Origin: DATJGR01 sp963812255
Lineage (GTDB): Bacteria; Pseudomonadota; Gammaproteobacteria; Pseudomonadales; Azotimanducaceae
Direction of reading: 5' to 3'
Assembly: GCA_963812255.1 (NCBI GenBank)
Contig: CAWEUM010000005.1
Location: forward strand, 1,612,001-1,676,000
DNA length: 64,000 nucleotides
The stretch's first letter is position 1. Each line of letters starts with the position of its first letter. Of this stretch, positions 35,360 through 44,058 are shown in pieces. The notes under the pieces were generated by a model. That model was not told the origin of the DNA. It saw only the letters and a program-made list of their open reading frames with translations, and made no database searches. Position numbers and translations under genes: made by a program.

Positions 35360-36076
35360 TCACGCGGCAGCGCGGATTCCTTCGCCCAGTACACATTCGC
35401 CGCTGAGCCCGAGGCGCGAACGGACCTCGATCAGTGGCATGGCCCAGTATTGCGACCAGTCGACGCCGAACAGAGGGTCGCTGCGTTTGCCCATCTGATA
35501 TCCCGCCGTTACCGCAGCGATGAATTCGGCGAACGACCTGCGTCTGAACACTGTGCTGAATGCCGCGAGAGCTAGAAGGAAACCGAAGAAGCTCGCACCT
35601 GCGAGTTGAGCAATGTAGAAACCGCCGAGACCATACTCGCCGATTTCGTCATTGCCCCATCCGGTCGTCACGTGCCAGATGTCGTGTGTATAGATAAGTT
35701 CGCTGAGCAACCAGTCAGCGTCGTTGTCCGGCGCGATGTAGCCGAGGTTGGGATTCAGCGCGCGTGTGCGACAATGCTCGAAGAAGACGCGGCCTAGCGT
35801 CTTCTCGGGTAGCCCACCGAGTGACACGAGGTCGATCGGCTCGCGCGCACGTTGGTCGCGCATCGCCGGTGCGGTCCGAGGATCGCTTCGCAATGCCGCG
35901 ATGACCTCGTCCCAGCGAGCGAACCGCCGCCCCATCCGAGAACGGGCAAATCCCATTTCGACAATCGCGACTTCCCGCGTATCGGTGGGATCGCGAACGG
36001 TTCTCCACAGCGCCAGCGCAAATCGAAGCGGATTTCGTGTCGGCGCGGTCGAGTAGGCGTAGTTCGTCTCAGACAT
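35360..36076 (-). CDS. Coq4-family protein
   Basis: A 238-residue protein resembling Coq4, the ubiquinone-synthesis scaffold/decarboxylase. It has the characteristic metal motif HDIWHVTTGWGNDEIGEYGL (HDxxH...E) near residue 135. A membrane-associated stretch (LAGASFFGFLLALAAFS) follows. ATG 36076 follows GAGGTCAACC; an upstream extension crosses the divergent promoter. Bacterial Coq4 homologues outside known ubiquinone operons have no proven role. It is divergent from a TetR gene. Confidence 0.85.
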   Translation of the reverse strand: MSETNYAYSTAPTRNPLRFALALWRTVRDPTDTREVAIVEMGFARSRMGRRFARWDEVIAALRSDPRTAPAMRDQRAREPIDLVSLGGLPEKTLGRVFFEHCRTRALNPNLGYIAPDNDADWLLSELIYTHDIWHVTTGWGNDEIGEYGLGGFYIAQLAGASFFGFLLALAAFSTVFRRRSFAEFIAAVTAGYQMGKRSDPLFGVDWSQYWAMPLIEVRSRLGLSGECVLGEGIRAAA

Positions 36077-36124
36077 GGTTGACCTCGAAACATCCGCGGC
36101 AGATTGCCCCTGTTGTACATATTC

Positions 36125-36138
36125 TGAGCTTTTGCTCA
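36125..36138. promoter_or_regulatory. Candidate operator TGAGC-TTTT-GCTCA
   Basis: A perfect 5-4-5 palindrome in the region between the divergent Coq4-like and TetR genes, next to an AT-rich TATTAT stretch. Likely bound by the TetR protein. Its arms are short, so chance remains possible. Confidence 0.4.
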
Positions 36139-36173
36139 TATTATGCTACTCACATTTCAAAGGTCCCGTCGCC

Positions 36174-36776
36174 TTGGCTGCAAAACCCGTTGCACCCCTG
36201 AGACGACGTGCGAAACAGGCACGCGCTCGCGAAACGATATCGGTCATACGCGAAGCTGCGGCTCAGGTTTTGTTGCGCGAGGGTTATGCCCGGGCCACCA
36301 CCAATCGGATCTCGGAGGTCGCCGGCATCAGCGTCGGCACGATCTATCAATACTTCGTCAACAAGGACGCTATCTTCGACGCATTGATCCGCAGCGAGAT
36401 TGACGATCTGAAGCAGCGCCTCGTAGATGCGGCGCCGGATCCGCAAGTGCCGCTCGCCAAAGCACTGCGGAATCTACTGTCGTCGATCATAACTGCGCGA
36501 CCGGAAGCACCAGCGTTGTATCGCGCGCTGGAACAAGTGCCTAACGCGCTATTTCGACGACGCGTATCGGAAGCGCGCGGCAGCGTCGTTGAATGGGTAC
36601 GCGAATTTCTTTCGGCACACCGTCGCGAATTGCGGTTGCGCGACTTGGATACGTCGGCGTTCGTAATCGTCGCGGCCGCCGAAGGTATCGCAATGAATGC
36701 GAGTGCAGAATTCTACCGTCGACATGGCGCCGATGAGCTTGCGACACTGTTTACTCGCTACTTAACCAACGGTTAA
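36174..36776 (+). CDS. TetR/AcrR family transcriptional regulator
   Basis: About 200 residues with a clear helix-turn-helix (AAQVLLREGYARATTNRISE, then GISVGTIYQYFVNKDAIFD). The frame is open back to an ATG at 36075, but that reading crosses the promoter and palindrome; the TTG at 36174 (LAAKPVAPLRRRAKQARA) fits the family start. It probably controls the divergent Coq4-like gene. The 36777-37033 stretch after it shows nothing. Confidence 0.85.
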   Translation: MAAKPVAPLRRRAKQARARETISVIREAAAQVLLREGYARATTNRISEVAGISVGTIYQYFVNKDAIFDALIRSEIDDLKQRLVDAAPDPQVPLAKALRNLLSSIITARPEAPALYRALEQVPNALFRRRVSEARGSVVEWVREFLSAHRRELRLRDLDTSAFVIVAAAEGIAMNASAEFYRRHGADELATLFTRYLTNG

Positions 36777-37033
36777 GCCGTGAGTTCTTCGCCCCTCGTC
36801 GTCAGATGAGTATCCACCTTATCGACGATTTGACGTGCCGACCGCGCGCCAGAATACGCCAGCCGCCGCCGGGGCAGACGATCACGTCGACGCCGTCAGA
36901 GGCGTGTTACGTCTTCGGACCGAATGGTCATGTCAGTTCCTCGCGCTTTGTTCTACTGACAAATAATGCTCCGGCGTGCCCTCGATCAGGAGCCCCGCAC
37001 AACGATGTGAAGGGGCGCGACGATGACGGTCGT

Positions 37034-37834
37034 CTAGTCGGGACGAACGCCAACGTCGCGATTCACCGAGAACCCCAGCGCCTGATGCATCTTGTAACCG
37101 ATGATGTCCCGCAATGCAGGGGAGAGACACCGCGCGATCTCCGGGGGTACGTCCAGGTACTGGTTCTCCTCTTGTCGCAGCCACCCGAGAGAGTAAGTGA
37201 GGATGACGCCGTAGCGCCAATCCCGAGACGTGTTCGCACCCGCACCGTGAAGTGTGCCGCCGAGCCAATACAAAACCGAACCAGCGGACATTTCAGCCGC
37301 GACGATCTCCGAGGGCATAGCCTTTTTATCCGCAGGCCACGTGTGGCTGCCCGGAACCAGAAGTGTCGCGCCGTTATCTGGCCGAAAGTCTGTAATGGCC
37401 CACATGCTCGCAACGATCAAATTCGGGCGCGGATGCGGAAAGAACGTGAATGCATCGTGCTCTCTATGAAGCACTTGAACGCGCGCCCCCGGCCCCACGT
37501 CGAGCGCGGCCGACACGTGCAGCTGATATCCGAATTCGCTGTTCGGCTTCAGGAAGTGATCGCAGAGTTCGATCGAGCGATCGTGAAGCACCATTCGACC
37601 GACCGCCTCTGATCTGGCGACGAGCGCAGTCGATCTACGGGTGAGTCCCGGATAGAAGGCCGCTGGATCGTCCTGCGCGACTTTCACCTTCTCCATGTAC
37701 GGTGCCAGTTCGTCTCGAACCGCAGCGCGATCGGCAGCACTCAGAAGACCCGTGACGACGACGCAACCGACCTCGCCCAGGGCGTGGGCAATCTCCGATG
37801 CGCGCTCGGTGTCAGAGAACCGTGGGATTGTCAT
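37034..37834 (-). CDS. Phytanoyl-CoA dioxygenase (PhyH) family protein
   Basis: A 266-residue Fe(II)/2-oxoglutarate-type oxygenase with the double-stranded beta-helix landmarks: QVLHREHDAFTFF (first iron ligands), GATLLVPGSHTWP (distal His) and WRYGVILTYSLGW with the 2-oxoglutarate-binding Arg. The first facial-triad position reads HRE rather than the usual HxD; Glu can serve. ATG 37834 begins MTIPRFSDTERASEIAH, typical of the family. The substrate is unknown. Confidence 0.85.
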   Translation of the reverse strand: MTIPRFSDTERASEIAHALGEVGCVVVTGLLSAADRAAVRDELAPYMEKVKVAQDDPAAFYPGLTRRSTALVARSEAVGRMVLHDRSIELCDHFLKPNSEFGYQLHVSAALDVGPGARVQVLHREHDAFTFFPHPRPNLIVASMWAITDFRPDNGATLLVPGSHTWPADKKAMPSEIVAAEMSAGSVLYWLGGTLHGAGANTSRDWRYGVILTYSLGWLRQEENQYLDVPPEIARCLSPALRDIIGYKMHQALGFSVNRDVGVRPD

Positions 37835-38022
37835 GGTTTCGGCCCGACCCTCGTTTGCTGAGTCTATCGCCAAGCATATGGCCCGCCGGCGCGGTCGGCC
37901 AGGAGACAATTAACGCCCTCGCTCGTCCAGCCGCCCCGATCGCGGGCGCGACCCGGGCATTTCGGTCCGGAGACGACCGACCGGAGGGACGCTGAAGCGG
38001 GCCGCGTGGCTCATCCGCCCGA

Positions 38023-38625
38023 CTACGATCGAAGGTATCCGCTAACGGCTCGCTCGAGGCGCTCCACGAGCGCCGCGTGCTCGGTCTCTCCCGCCAGACC
38101 GGCCGCGTCCACCATCCCTCGGGCCAGCGCCACGACATCGCGTGCAACCAACGCGGGGTGGTCTACACAAAGTCGCTCGAACACGCTGCAAACCAGCCGG
38201 CTGATCTCGGCGTTCAGCGCATCTGTTTCGGCTTCCACCGGCAGCGCCAACTCGACGTATTCGAGCGCGCGGGCGAGGCGTGGCCGATCCAGCTGATGCG
38301 CAACCGCAACCTGCAACAGGCGTCGAGTCACCTGTTGCAGGTCTTGGCTGGCGCTGCTGTTCACGACGTCTTCCAGGCGCGCCCTGAATTCAGCGCGTTC
38401 GCGGCGCAACAGGCTCGCCAGAATGACTTCCTTGGAAGGGAAGTAATGATATAGCGATCCGATACCGACCCCGGCCCGCTCCGCAATCCTGTTCGTATTC
38501 ACCGCGACGAGCCCTTCGGCCTCCAGAATTTGAGCAGCGGCCTCCAGCAGGGCCTCTACCGTGGCTTTGGAGCGAGCCTGGACCGGTTGTTTTTTCAGGG
38601 AAATTTCGCGGACGCGCGGGTGCAT
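38023..38625 (-). CDS. TetR/AcrR family transcriptional regulator
   Basis: A 200-residue regulator (start MHPRVREISLKKQPVQARSK) with HTH EAAAQILEAEGLVAVNTNRI and GIGSLYHYFPSKEVILASLL. It is divergent from the darcynin-family gene; an inverted repeat lies 9-36 bases before its start. The 49-residue upstream reading crosses that repeat and is rejected. Probable local repressor. Confidence 0.9.
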   Translation of the reverse strand: MHPRVREISLKKQPVQARSKATVEALLEAAAQILEAEGLVAVNTNRIAERAGVGIGSLYHYFPSKEVILASLLRRERAEFRARLEDVVNSSASQDLQQVTRRLLQVAVAHQLDRPRLARALEYVELALPVEAETDALNAEISRLVCSVFERLCVDHPALVARDVVALARGMVDAAGLAGETEHAALVERLERAVSGYLRS

Positions 38626-38633
38626 GGTGAATA

Positions 38634-38661
38634 CGAGTACTGAAATCGAGCAATTACTCGA
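38634..38661. promoter_or_regulatory. Candidate operator with nested inverted repeats
   Basis: CGAGTA (38634-38639) pairs with TACTCG (38655-38660), and the nested TCGAG-N6-CTCGA (38646-38661) is also perfect. It lies between the divergent tetR and darcynin-family genes, a typical TetR site. Confidence 0.5.
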
Positions 38662-38700
38662 ATAATACCAACTCCTGATAACCACACCAAACAGGCTCCT

Positions 38701-39117
38701 ATGGATCACCCATCCGAACTGCCTCATACCGCGCCGATTGGGACCACCGAATCTGCGACAGCGCGCGCGCACACGCCCGTTCGTCTGGCGTTCTTCATCC
38801 TGGTGCGCGCACTACCCGCCTGGTTGCGCGAGACGCGCGCGCAGCGGCAGATCATCTGGCGGCGCGACGTCCAACCCTGCTTCGATGCCGATCCCGCGGT
38901 GTCGATGCGCTACTTCGACGCCGAAATCTTCACCGCGCGCTGCAGTGATCTGCTGCTTGTCGAAGCAGATGACATCGACGCGTACAACAACCTCATGGAG
39001 GGGCTGCGCGACAGCCCGCTATTCGCCCATCCGTATTTCGAACTCATCGATATCATCGCATCCGTGGAAGAAGGCTATCGCCGCTACGAAACACACTTGG
39101 CATCGCGCGGCGTTTAG
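38701..39117 (+). CDS. Darcynin family protein
   Basis: A 138-residue protein matching the darcynin family: VRLAFFILVRALPAWL, then SMRYFDAEIFTARCSDLLLV and PYFELIDIIASVEEGYRRYE. The fold is probably a dimeric alpha-beta barrel; function unknown. The first 25 residues are nonconserved. Controlled presumably by the divergent TetR gene. Confidence 0.8.
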   Translation: MDHPSELPHTAPIGTTESATARAHTPVRLAFFILVRALPAWLRETRAQRQIIWRRDVQPCFDADPAVSMRYFDAEIFTARCSDLLLVEADDIDAYNNLMEGLRDSPLFAHPYFELIDIIASVEEGYRRYETHLASRGV

Positions 39118-39207
39118 TCGCATCGCGCCAACGACCTCGTTCCGGAGGCCAGGCTGAAGAGATGCGCGATGCACGTCCCCGCGCACCCCTGATCGCGAAC
39201 AACCCCT

Positions 39208-40041
39208 CTACATACCCGTCAGTGACTGATCAGCCGCAATCGCCGCGGCCTGCTTGGTGACGATCTTCGCCATGCCGGGATGGGTGAGTATCCAGAACTG
39301 GCCAGCACGTATGGCGCCCAGCACCAAGTGGCCCACCTCGTTCGGATCCATGCCCTGTTCTTCGAGCATTTTCTGAATGCCGGACGCCGCTCGGCCCGCG
39401 CCCGCACCATCCGCCGCGGGCTTCGCGCGCCCCGGACGATACGCCACCGAATGCCGGCTGATGTTCGTGTTGATCGGACCCGGACACAGCACCGAGGCGG
39501 TGACGGGACTCCTGCGGCCGTGCAGGTCCCGCGCGAGCGTCGCCATCAGTGCGACCACGCCATGCTTGGCGACGTTGTATGCGCCCATGAACCCGCTCGC
39601 GAACAAGCCCGCCATCGACGACGTCGAATTGATGTGGCCTTCGCCCTGCGCCTCCATGATCGGCAAAAAGACTTCCACGCCATAGATCGGGCCGTACAGA
39701 TCCACGTCCAGAATCCAGCGCCAATCGCTCAACTTCATCGGAAAGGTGGCGGTGGGAATGCCGATACCGGCGTTGTTGCACAACACGTGCACGCCGCCGA
39801 ACGTGTCTGTCGCAAGCTTCGCGAGGCCCTGTACCTGCTCGTGCACCGAGACATCACAGCGCAGGCCCACCGCCTCCGTTCCGACGGTGCGAAACTCCGC
39901 CACTGCGGCCTCGCGCGCGGCATCGTCCAGATCCGCCAATACCAGCTTCATCCCGGCGCCCGCAAACGCGCGCGCCATACCGAGGCCGATGCCACTGGCG
40001 CCGCCTGTGACCACAGCCACTTTTCCGGTCAGATTCTGCAT
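39208..40041 (-). CDS. SDR family NAD(P)-dependent oxidoreductase
   Basis: A 277-residue classical SDR: cofactor motif VVTGGASGIGLGMARAFAG, LADLDDA (acidic residue after beta-2), NNAGIGIPTATFP, catalytic Ser in STSSMAGLF and YNVAKHG (Tyr-x3-Lys). An insertion (GRAKPAADGAGAGRAASGIQ) and a C-terminal FWILTHPGMAKIVTKQ place it in a subgroup common in lipid and steroid degraders. ATG 40041 is used; the upstream frame is GC-rich extension. Confidence 0.92.
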   Translation of the reverse strand: MQNLTGKVAVVTGGASGIGLGMARAFAGAGMKLVLADLDDAAREAAVAEFRTVGTEAVGLRCDVSVHEQVQGLAKLATDTFGGVHVLCNNAGIGIPTATFPMKLSDWRWILDVDLYGPIYGVEVFLPIMEAQGEGHINSTSSMAGLFASGFMGAYNVAKHGVVALMATLARDLHGRRSPVTASVLCPGPINTNISRHSVAYRPGRAKPAADGAGAGRAASGIQKMLEEQGMDPNEVGHLVLGAIRAGQFWILTHPGMAKIVTKQAAAIAADQSLTGM

Positions 40042-40749
40042 GGTGCGCGTGCTCCAAAGTGACGGTGATGCACGGCGGTAGACGCGTGCACTCGAACGGA
40101 ACGGCCATTCTGCCGCCGGCGCCGCGATCGGTACAGTTCGTTGGCGCAGAATCGATCGCATGGAACGTTCGAACAACCATGCGCCCCCCGATCAGTTCGG
40201 CGGGCTAACCGGGGTCCGGCCTCTCACGTCGAACTTCGACCGCGCTGCAGTTTCTGTACGAACGGACTGCTATCGAGCGTACGGCCGCTCTCAGTCCGAA
40301 CAGGAAAAACCATGCCGCGCCATCCCAGTCCTCGACGTCATGAGTGACGGGCTAACGCGTGTCAGCGACAACCTGATAAATTCCCGAGGGGGAGCCCGCG
40401 GGATGTATTCTGCTTCCCGGCGATGGCACACCGACGCCTCGCGCAGCATCTTGAGTATCTCGATGGACGACCAACGGTTGAATGTGCTCTGCGACGAACT
40501 TCGAAGTCTCGCGAACATATCTCCAGGAGTGAATCCGTCCTGCGCTTTGCGGGTCCTTGCGATTGCCCAGAAAATTCAGCGCTCGGGACTCCAAAGGCAC
40601 CCCTATTCGCAGAGGCGCAGGTGCCCTCACGGACGGTTTCCAGCTCTGGTTCAGCCCAAGAAAGTCGAATCGGTCCGGCGACGGAGGCGAGCATCTGAAA
40701 TCGTACATCTTCGCTTCGATACTCAAACTTGAAGGGGCCATGAGCCGCA
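40042..40749. other. Long non-coding gap
   Basis: No credible gene. A 190-codon plus-strand frame (40160-40732) has arginine-rich, low-conservation content and no domain. CGGACT/AGTCCG arms (about 40262 and 40297) flank a 30-base stretch. Nothing else stands out. Confidence 0.45.
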
Positions 40750-41529
40750 TTGACAATTCTCGAACTGAGAAAACCGGCGGCCGTCGTCGGTGAAGCACGC
40801 GGAGATGCCGGCGTGCAACGGCTATTGATGCTTCTGGCAACCGACGAACCGGCCGCACTCGAGGGCGAGCTGCGCGCGCATGAGTCTGCGCTGGCGCGCA
40901 TCGCTGCATCTACGGGCGCGCAACTGCGACTTGCCTTACAACTCGAAGCGGACCCGATGTCGGCCGAAGCCGCACGCGGCGCCCGCGTGATCGTGCAACC
41001 GCGCGGCCTCATCGAGCTGACTGTCGAAGACGATGACCCCGAACCACTGCTCAGCGTTGCTCAGGAAATCGTCATCGAAATGCGAAACGCAGTTGACTGG
41101 CCGGCATCGACCGTCTTGGTGGGCAGCGTCAACCAAGTATTGCCCACCACATCGGACGCGATCCTGCTGACACTTGCCGCGACCCGGTTGCCGTCCATCG
41201 ATCACGCAACGTTCGCCAGATACTGGCTGGACACTCACGCGACGTTGGCAATCTCGATGCTCAGCGGCGAACAGAAAGCGAAAATGGGCTACCAACAGAT
41301 CCATGCAAGCGAGGACGCGTCCGCACGTGCCACTGATCTGGCAGGTGCGAAGCGCATGTACTACGACGGCGTATTGCAGTGCGCGCTCGCCAAGGTCGCC
41401 GACCTTCCGCATCTGACCGTGCCCGGCTTTGCCGAGGTTATCGCGAAGGACGAGGAGAACTTCGCGGACCCGTCCGCGGCCATGCTCGGCGCGTTCATGC
41501 GCACGTTGCCGGGGCGAGGAACGGCATAG
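40750..41529 (+). CDS. EthD domain-containing protein
   Basis: About 250 residues. The first half is poorly conserved; the second half (from about residue 140) has the EthD dimeric barrel features LPSIDHATFARYWLDTHATL, MGYQQIHASEDAS, and VPGFAEVIAKDEENFADPSA. The start is uncertain: the frame opens at a TTG (40750), a GTG at 40813 is possible, and an ATG at 40741 lies in another frame. Members act in small-molecule degradation or polyketide cyclisation; role here unknown. Confidence 0.75.
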   Translation: MTILELRKPAAVVGEARGDAGVQRLLMLLATDEPAALEGELRAHESALARIAASTGAQLRLALQLEADPMSAEAARGARVIVQPRGLIELTVEDDDPEPLLSVAQEIVIEMRNAVDWPASTVLVGSVNQVLPTTSDAILLTLAATRLPSIDHATFARYWLDTHATLAISMLSGEQKAKMGYQQIHASEDASARATDLAGAKRMYYDGVLQCALAKVADLPHLTVPGFAEVIAKDEENFADPSAAMLGAFMRTLPGRGTA

Positions 41530-41680
41530 CCTGATCTTGCGCGAGGCTGAGCCATATGATCCAGTTCCGGAGCATCTGAGCAAGGAAATAGCCCCACCAT
41601 CGCCGACCCTGCAAGAAGCTCTACGCCGCAGCGCGGCTCTGCTGATCTTGGTGAGGCTGATCGAGCAGCAGCCGATGGCT

Positions 41681-42400
41681 TCAAAGCATCCGGACCTTTC
41701 CAGTCGCGAGGTCGTAAACCCCGCCGACGACGCGCACTGTCGCGTTCGCAACGGCTTGGCTCAAGATCGGCGTGGCGCTGGCGACGGCGCGCACGTTGAG
41801 CACGACGTTCTCGTCGATCGCATTCGCGAGTCGATTGCCGGGTTTGCCGCGCGTGGCGTCGACCGCCGGCGCAATCGCCTTGACGAGCGACGGCAGATGG
41901 CCCGGAAGCGGTGGACCGCCATCGACCGACTTGATCGTCGCATCGACCGCGCCGCACGAACCGTGGCCTAGCACCATGATCAGCGGCACGCCGAGCATGG
42001 CGACCGCGTATTCGAGGCTCGCGATCGCATCGGTGTTCGCGAAGTTGCCGGCGACACGCACAACGAACAGATCGCCACGCGCCGCATCGAACGCGTATTC
42101 CGGCGCGATGCGCGAATCCGCACAGCCGAGAATCGCTGCGAACGGATTTTGTCCGTGTGCAAGCGCTTCGCGCTCCGCTTTGAAATCGTGGCGCTTCGCA
42201 ACCCCGTCAACATAGCGCGCGTTGCCTTGCATCAGTCGATCGAGCGCGGCGTCCGGCGACAATACGTTGTCGGGCTTTGGCGGTGGCTTGCTCAAGTCGG
42301 CTGCGTCGGCGCCGCGAGTGAACATGATGCCGAGCGCCGTGGCGCTAGCACGCCGGAGAAGTTCACGACGACCGATCGTCGAGGGGTCCTCTGTCGTCAT
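41681..42400 (-). CDS. Beta-class carbonic anhydrase with probable Tat signal
   Basis: A 239-residue enzyme hydrating CO2. Zinc ligands lie in AAILGCADSRIAPE (Cys, and the Asp-Arg dyad) and LGHGSCGAV (His, Cys). The N-terminus carries RRELLRRASATALGIMF, a twin-arginine-like signal ending around ADA, so the protein is probably periplasmic, unlike most cytoplasmic beta-CAs. Other landmarks (FVVRVAGNFANTDAIASLEY) are intact. Confidence 0.93.
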   Translation of the reverse strand: MTTEDPSTIGRRELLRRASATALGIMFTRGADAADLSKPPPKPDNVLSPDAALDRLMQGNARYVDGVAKRHDFKAEREALAHGQNPFAAILGCADSRIAPEYAFDAARGDLFVVRVAGNFANTDAIASLEYAVAMLGVPLIMVLGHGSCGAVDATIKSVDGGPPLPGHLPSLVKAIAPAVDATRGKPGNRLANAIDENVVLNVRAVASATPILSQAVANATVRVVGGVYDLATGKVRML

Positions 42401-42664
42401 GATGGGCTCCTGGCGCTGGCTGCGGGTGATCTTCCGCGGCAGTGGATACGTTGATTGCGTTTTGGTTTAGTCAGCAGCGACCTTCATGCGTGCCGGCCAG
42501 ACCAACGCCTCGGGTCACGCACTGAAACGACCTCCGGGACCAACGCGAAGCATGCATCGGCGTGGCAAAACGGCGCAACCAGAATCGCGGATCCGAACAC
42601 CATCACGGTGGAAGGCGGCGAACGATCGCGGTTGACTACATCCCGGCGATCACCTTTCACGCCT

Positions 42665-44053
42665 TCACAGATCGAAGGACTGATGAAGCTCGGGCCGTTC
42701 GATCTGCGTGTCTCGCAGTTGCGGGGCGAAGCGCTGCATCGTGTCTTCCTCACCGTGCACCAGGAAGGTGAGCTCGGGCTTGGCATGGGCGTGCCAGCCG
42801 ATCAGCTCATCGCGATCGGCGTGGGCCGAGAATCCGTTGATCGTGTGCAAGTGCGCGCGAACACGCAGTTGCCGTCCGAAGATACCCACCTCGCTCGCGC
42901 CGTCGATGATCTTTCGAGCGAGCGTGCCCCGTGCAGCAAAGCCCACGAAGACCACGCTTGATTCGGGCCGTTCGAGATTGTGCTCCAGGTGGTGGCGCAC
43001 GCGGCCGCCGGTGCACATGCCCGACCCGGCCATGATCACCGCGCCGCTGGAGATCTTGTTCAGCGCGATCGACTCCGACGTTTCGCGCGTCATGTGCAGT
43101 CCCGGTAGATCCATTGGGTCTCGTCCCTCGCGAAACAACTCCGCAGTATGGCTGTCGTAGCATTCCGGGTGGCGTCCGAAGATCTCGGTGGCGGAGATCG
43201 CCATCGGGGAGTCCAGAAATACCTGCATATTGCGCGGCAACCGCCCCGATTCACTCCCTTCGCGCAGATAGAACAGCAATTCCTGCGCGCGCTCGAGCGC
43301 GAATGTGGGAATGACGACGTTACCGCCACGCGCAAATGTCGCGCCGATCGCGTCGTACAACTCTTCCACTGAGGGGCCGATCCGCTTGTGGAGGCGATCG
43401 CCGTACGTCGTCTCGATGACGACGACATCGCTCTTCGGCGGCACCGTGGGATCGCGTAACAGCGGACGACCGGAGTTCCCGAGATCGCCGGAGAACAACA
43501 CGCTGCGACGTCGGCCAGGCTCTGTAAGCTCGAGGCGGACGCAGGCAGATCCTAGGATGTGGCCAGCATCAATGAACGTGGCGCGCACGCCCGGCGCGAG
43601 ATCCATCGCGTGACCGTACGCCGCCGTGCGGCCGAAATAATCGAAGCTGCGCATCGCATCGACCACCGAATACAATAACGGGGAAACTCGATGATTTCCG
43701 TGGCGGTTCGATCGATGCCGCATCCTGCGCCGTACCTCTTCTTCGTTGATGTGAGCAGAATCCAGCAGCACGAGCCGCGCCAGCTCACGCGAAGCCGCAG
43801 TCGTGATGATCTCGCCTTCGAAGCCGCGTCGAACCAACAACGGAATCCGGCCGCAATGATCGAGGTGCGCGTGCGTCAGCAGCAGGAAATCTATTTCAGC
43901 CGGATCGAAACCAAACGGCTCCGCGTTCTCTTCGTCGATCTCGTGGCCGCCCTGGTACAGGCCACAGTCGATCAGCAGGCGTTTGCCGGCACACTCGACG
44001 AGATGGCAGGATCCGGTGACGCCGCGATCTGCACCATGAAAGGATATCTTCAT
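42665..44053 (-). CDS. MBL-fold metallo-hydrolase with beta-CASP/RNA-specificity domain
   Basis: A 462-residue protein like archaeal/bacterial CPSF73-type nucleases. The MBL part has FHGADRGVTGSCHLVE and LLTHAHLDHCGRIPLL (HxHxDH), plus DAGHILGSA. The beta-CASP part has VIETTYGDR, IPTFALERAQELL and SGMCTGGRVRHHL. The C-terminal RMMBL motif is NGFSAHADRDELI and LVHGEE. The family cleaves RNA. ATG 44053 follows GGAG. It lies 5 bases after the LOG gene on the same strand and is probably cotranscribed. Confidence 0.9.
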   Translation of the reverse strand: MKISFHGADRGVTGSCHLVECAGKRLLIDCGLYQGGHEIDEENAEPFGFDPAEIDFLLLTHAHLDHCGRIPLLVRRGFEGEIITTAASRELARLVLLDSAHINEEEVRRRMRHRSNRHGNHRVSPLLYSVVDAMRSFDYFGRTAAYGHAMDLAPGVRATFIDAGHILGSACVRLELTEPGRRRSVLFSGDLGNSGRPLLRDPTVPPKSDVVVIETTYGDRLHKRIGPSVEELYDAIGATFARGGNVVIPTFALERAQELLFYLREGSESGRLPRNMQVFLDSPMAISATEIFGRHPECYDSHTAELFREGRDPMDLPGLHMTRETSESIALNKISSGAVIMAGSGMCTGGRVRHHLEHNLERPESSVVFVGFAARGTLARKIIDGASEVGIFGRQLRVRAHLHTINGFSAHADRDELIGWHAHAKPELTFLVHGEEDTMQRFAPQLRDTQIERPELHQSFDL

Positions 44054-44058
44054 CTTTG

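Noticed and set aside
40160..40732. 190-codon open frame between the SDR and EthD genes
   Set aside because: No domain, unusual composition, no ribosome site; more likely non-coding.
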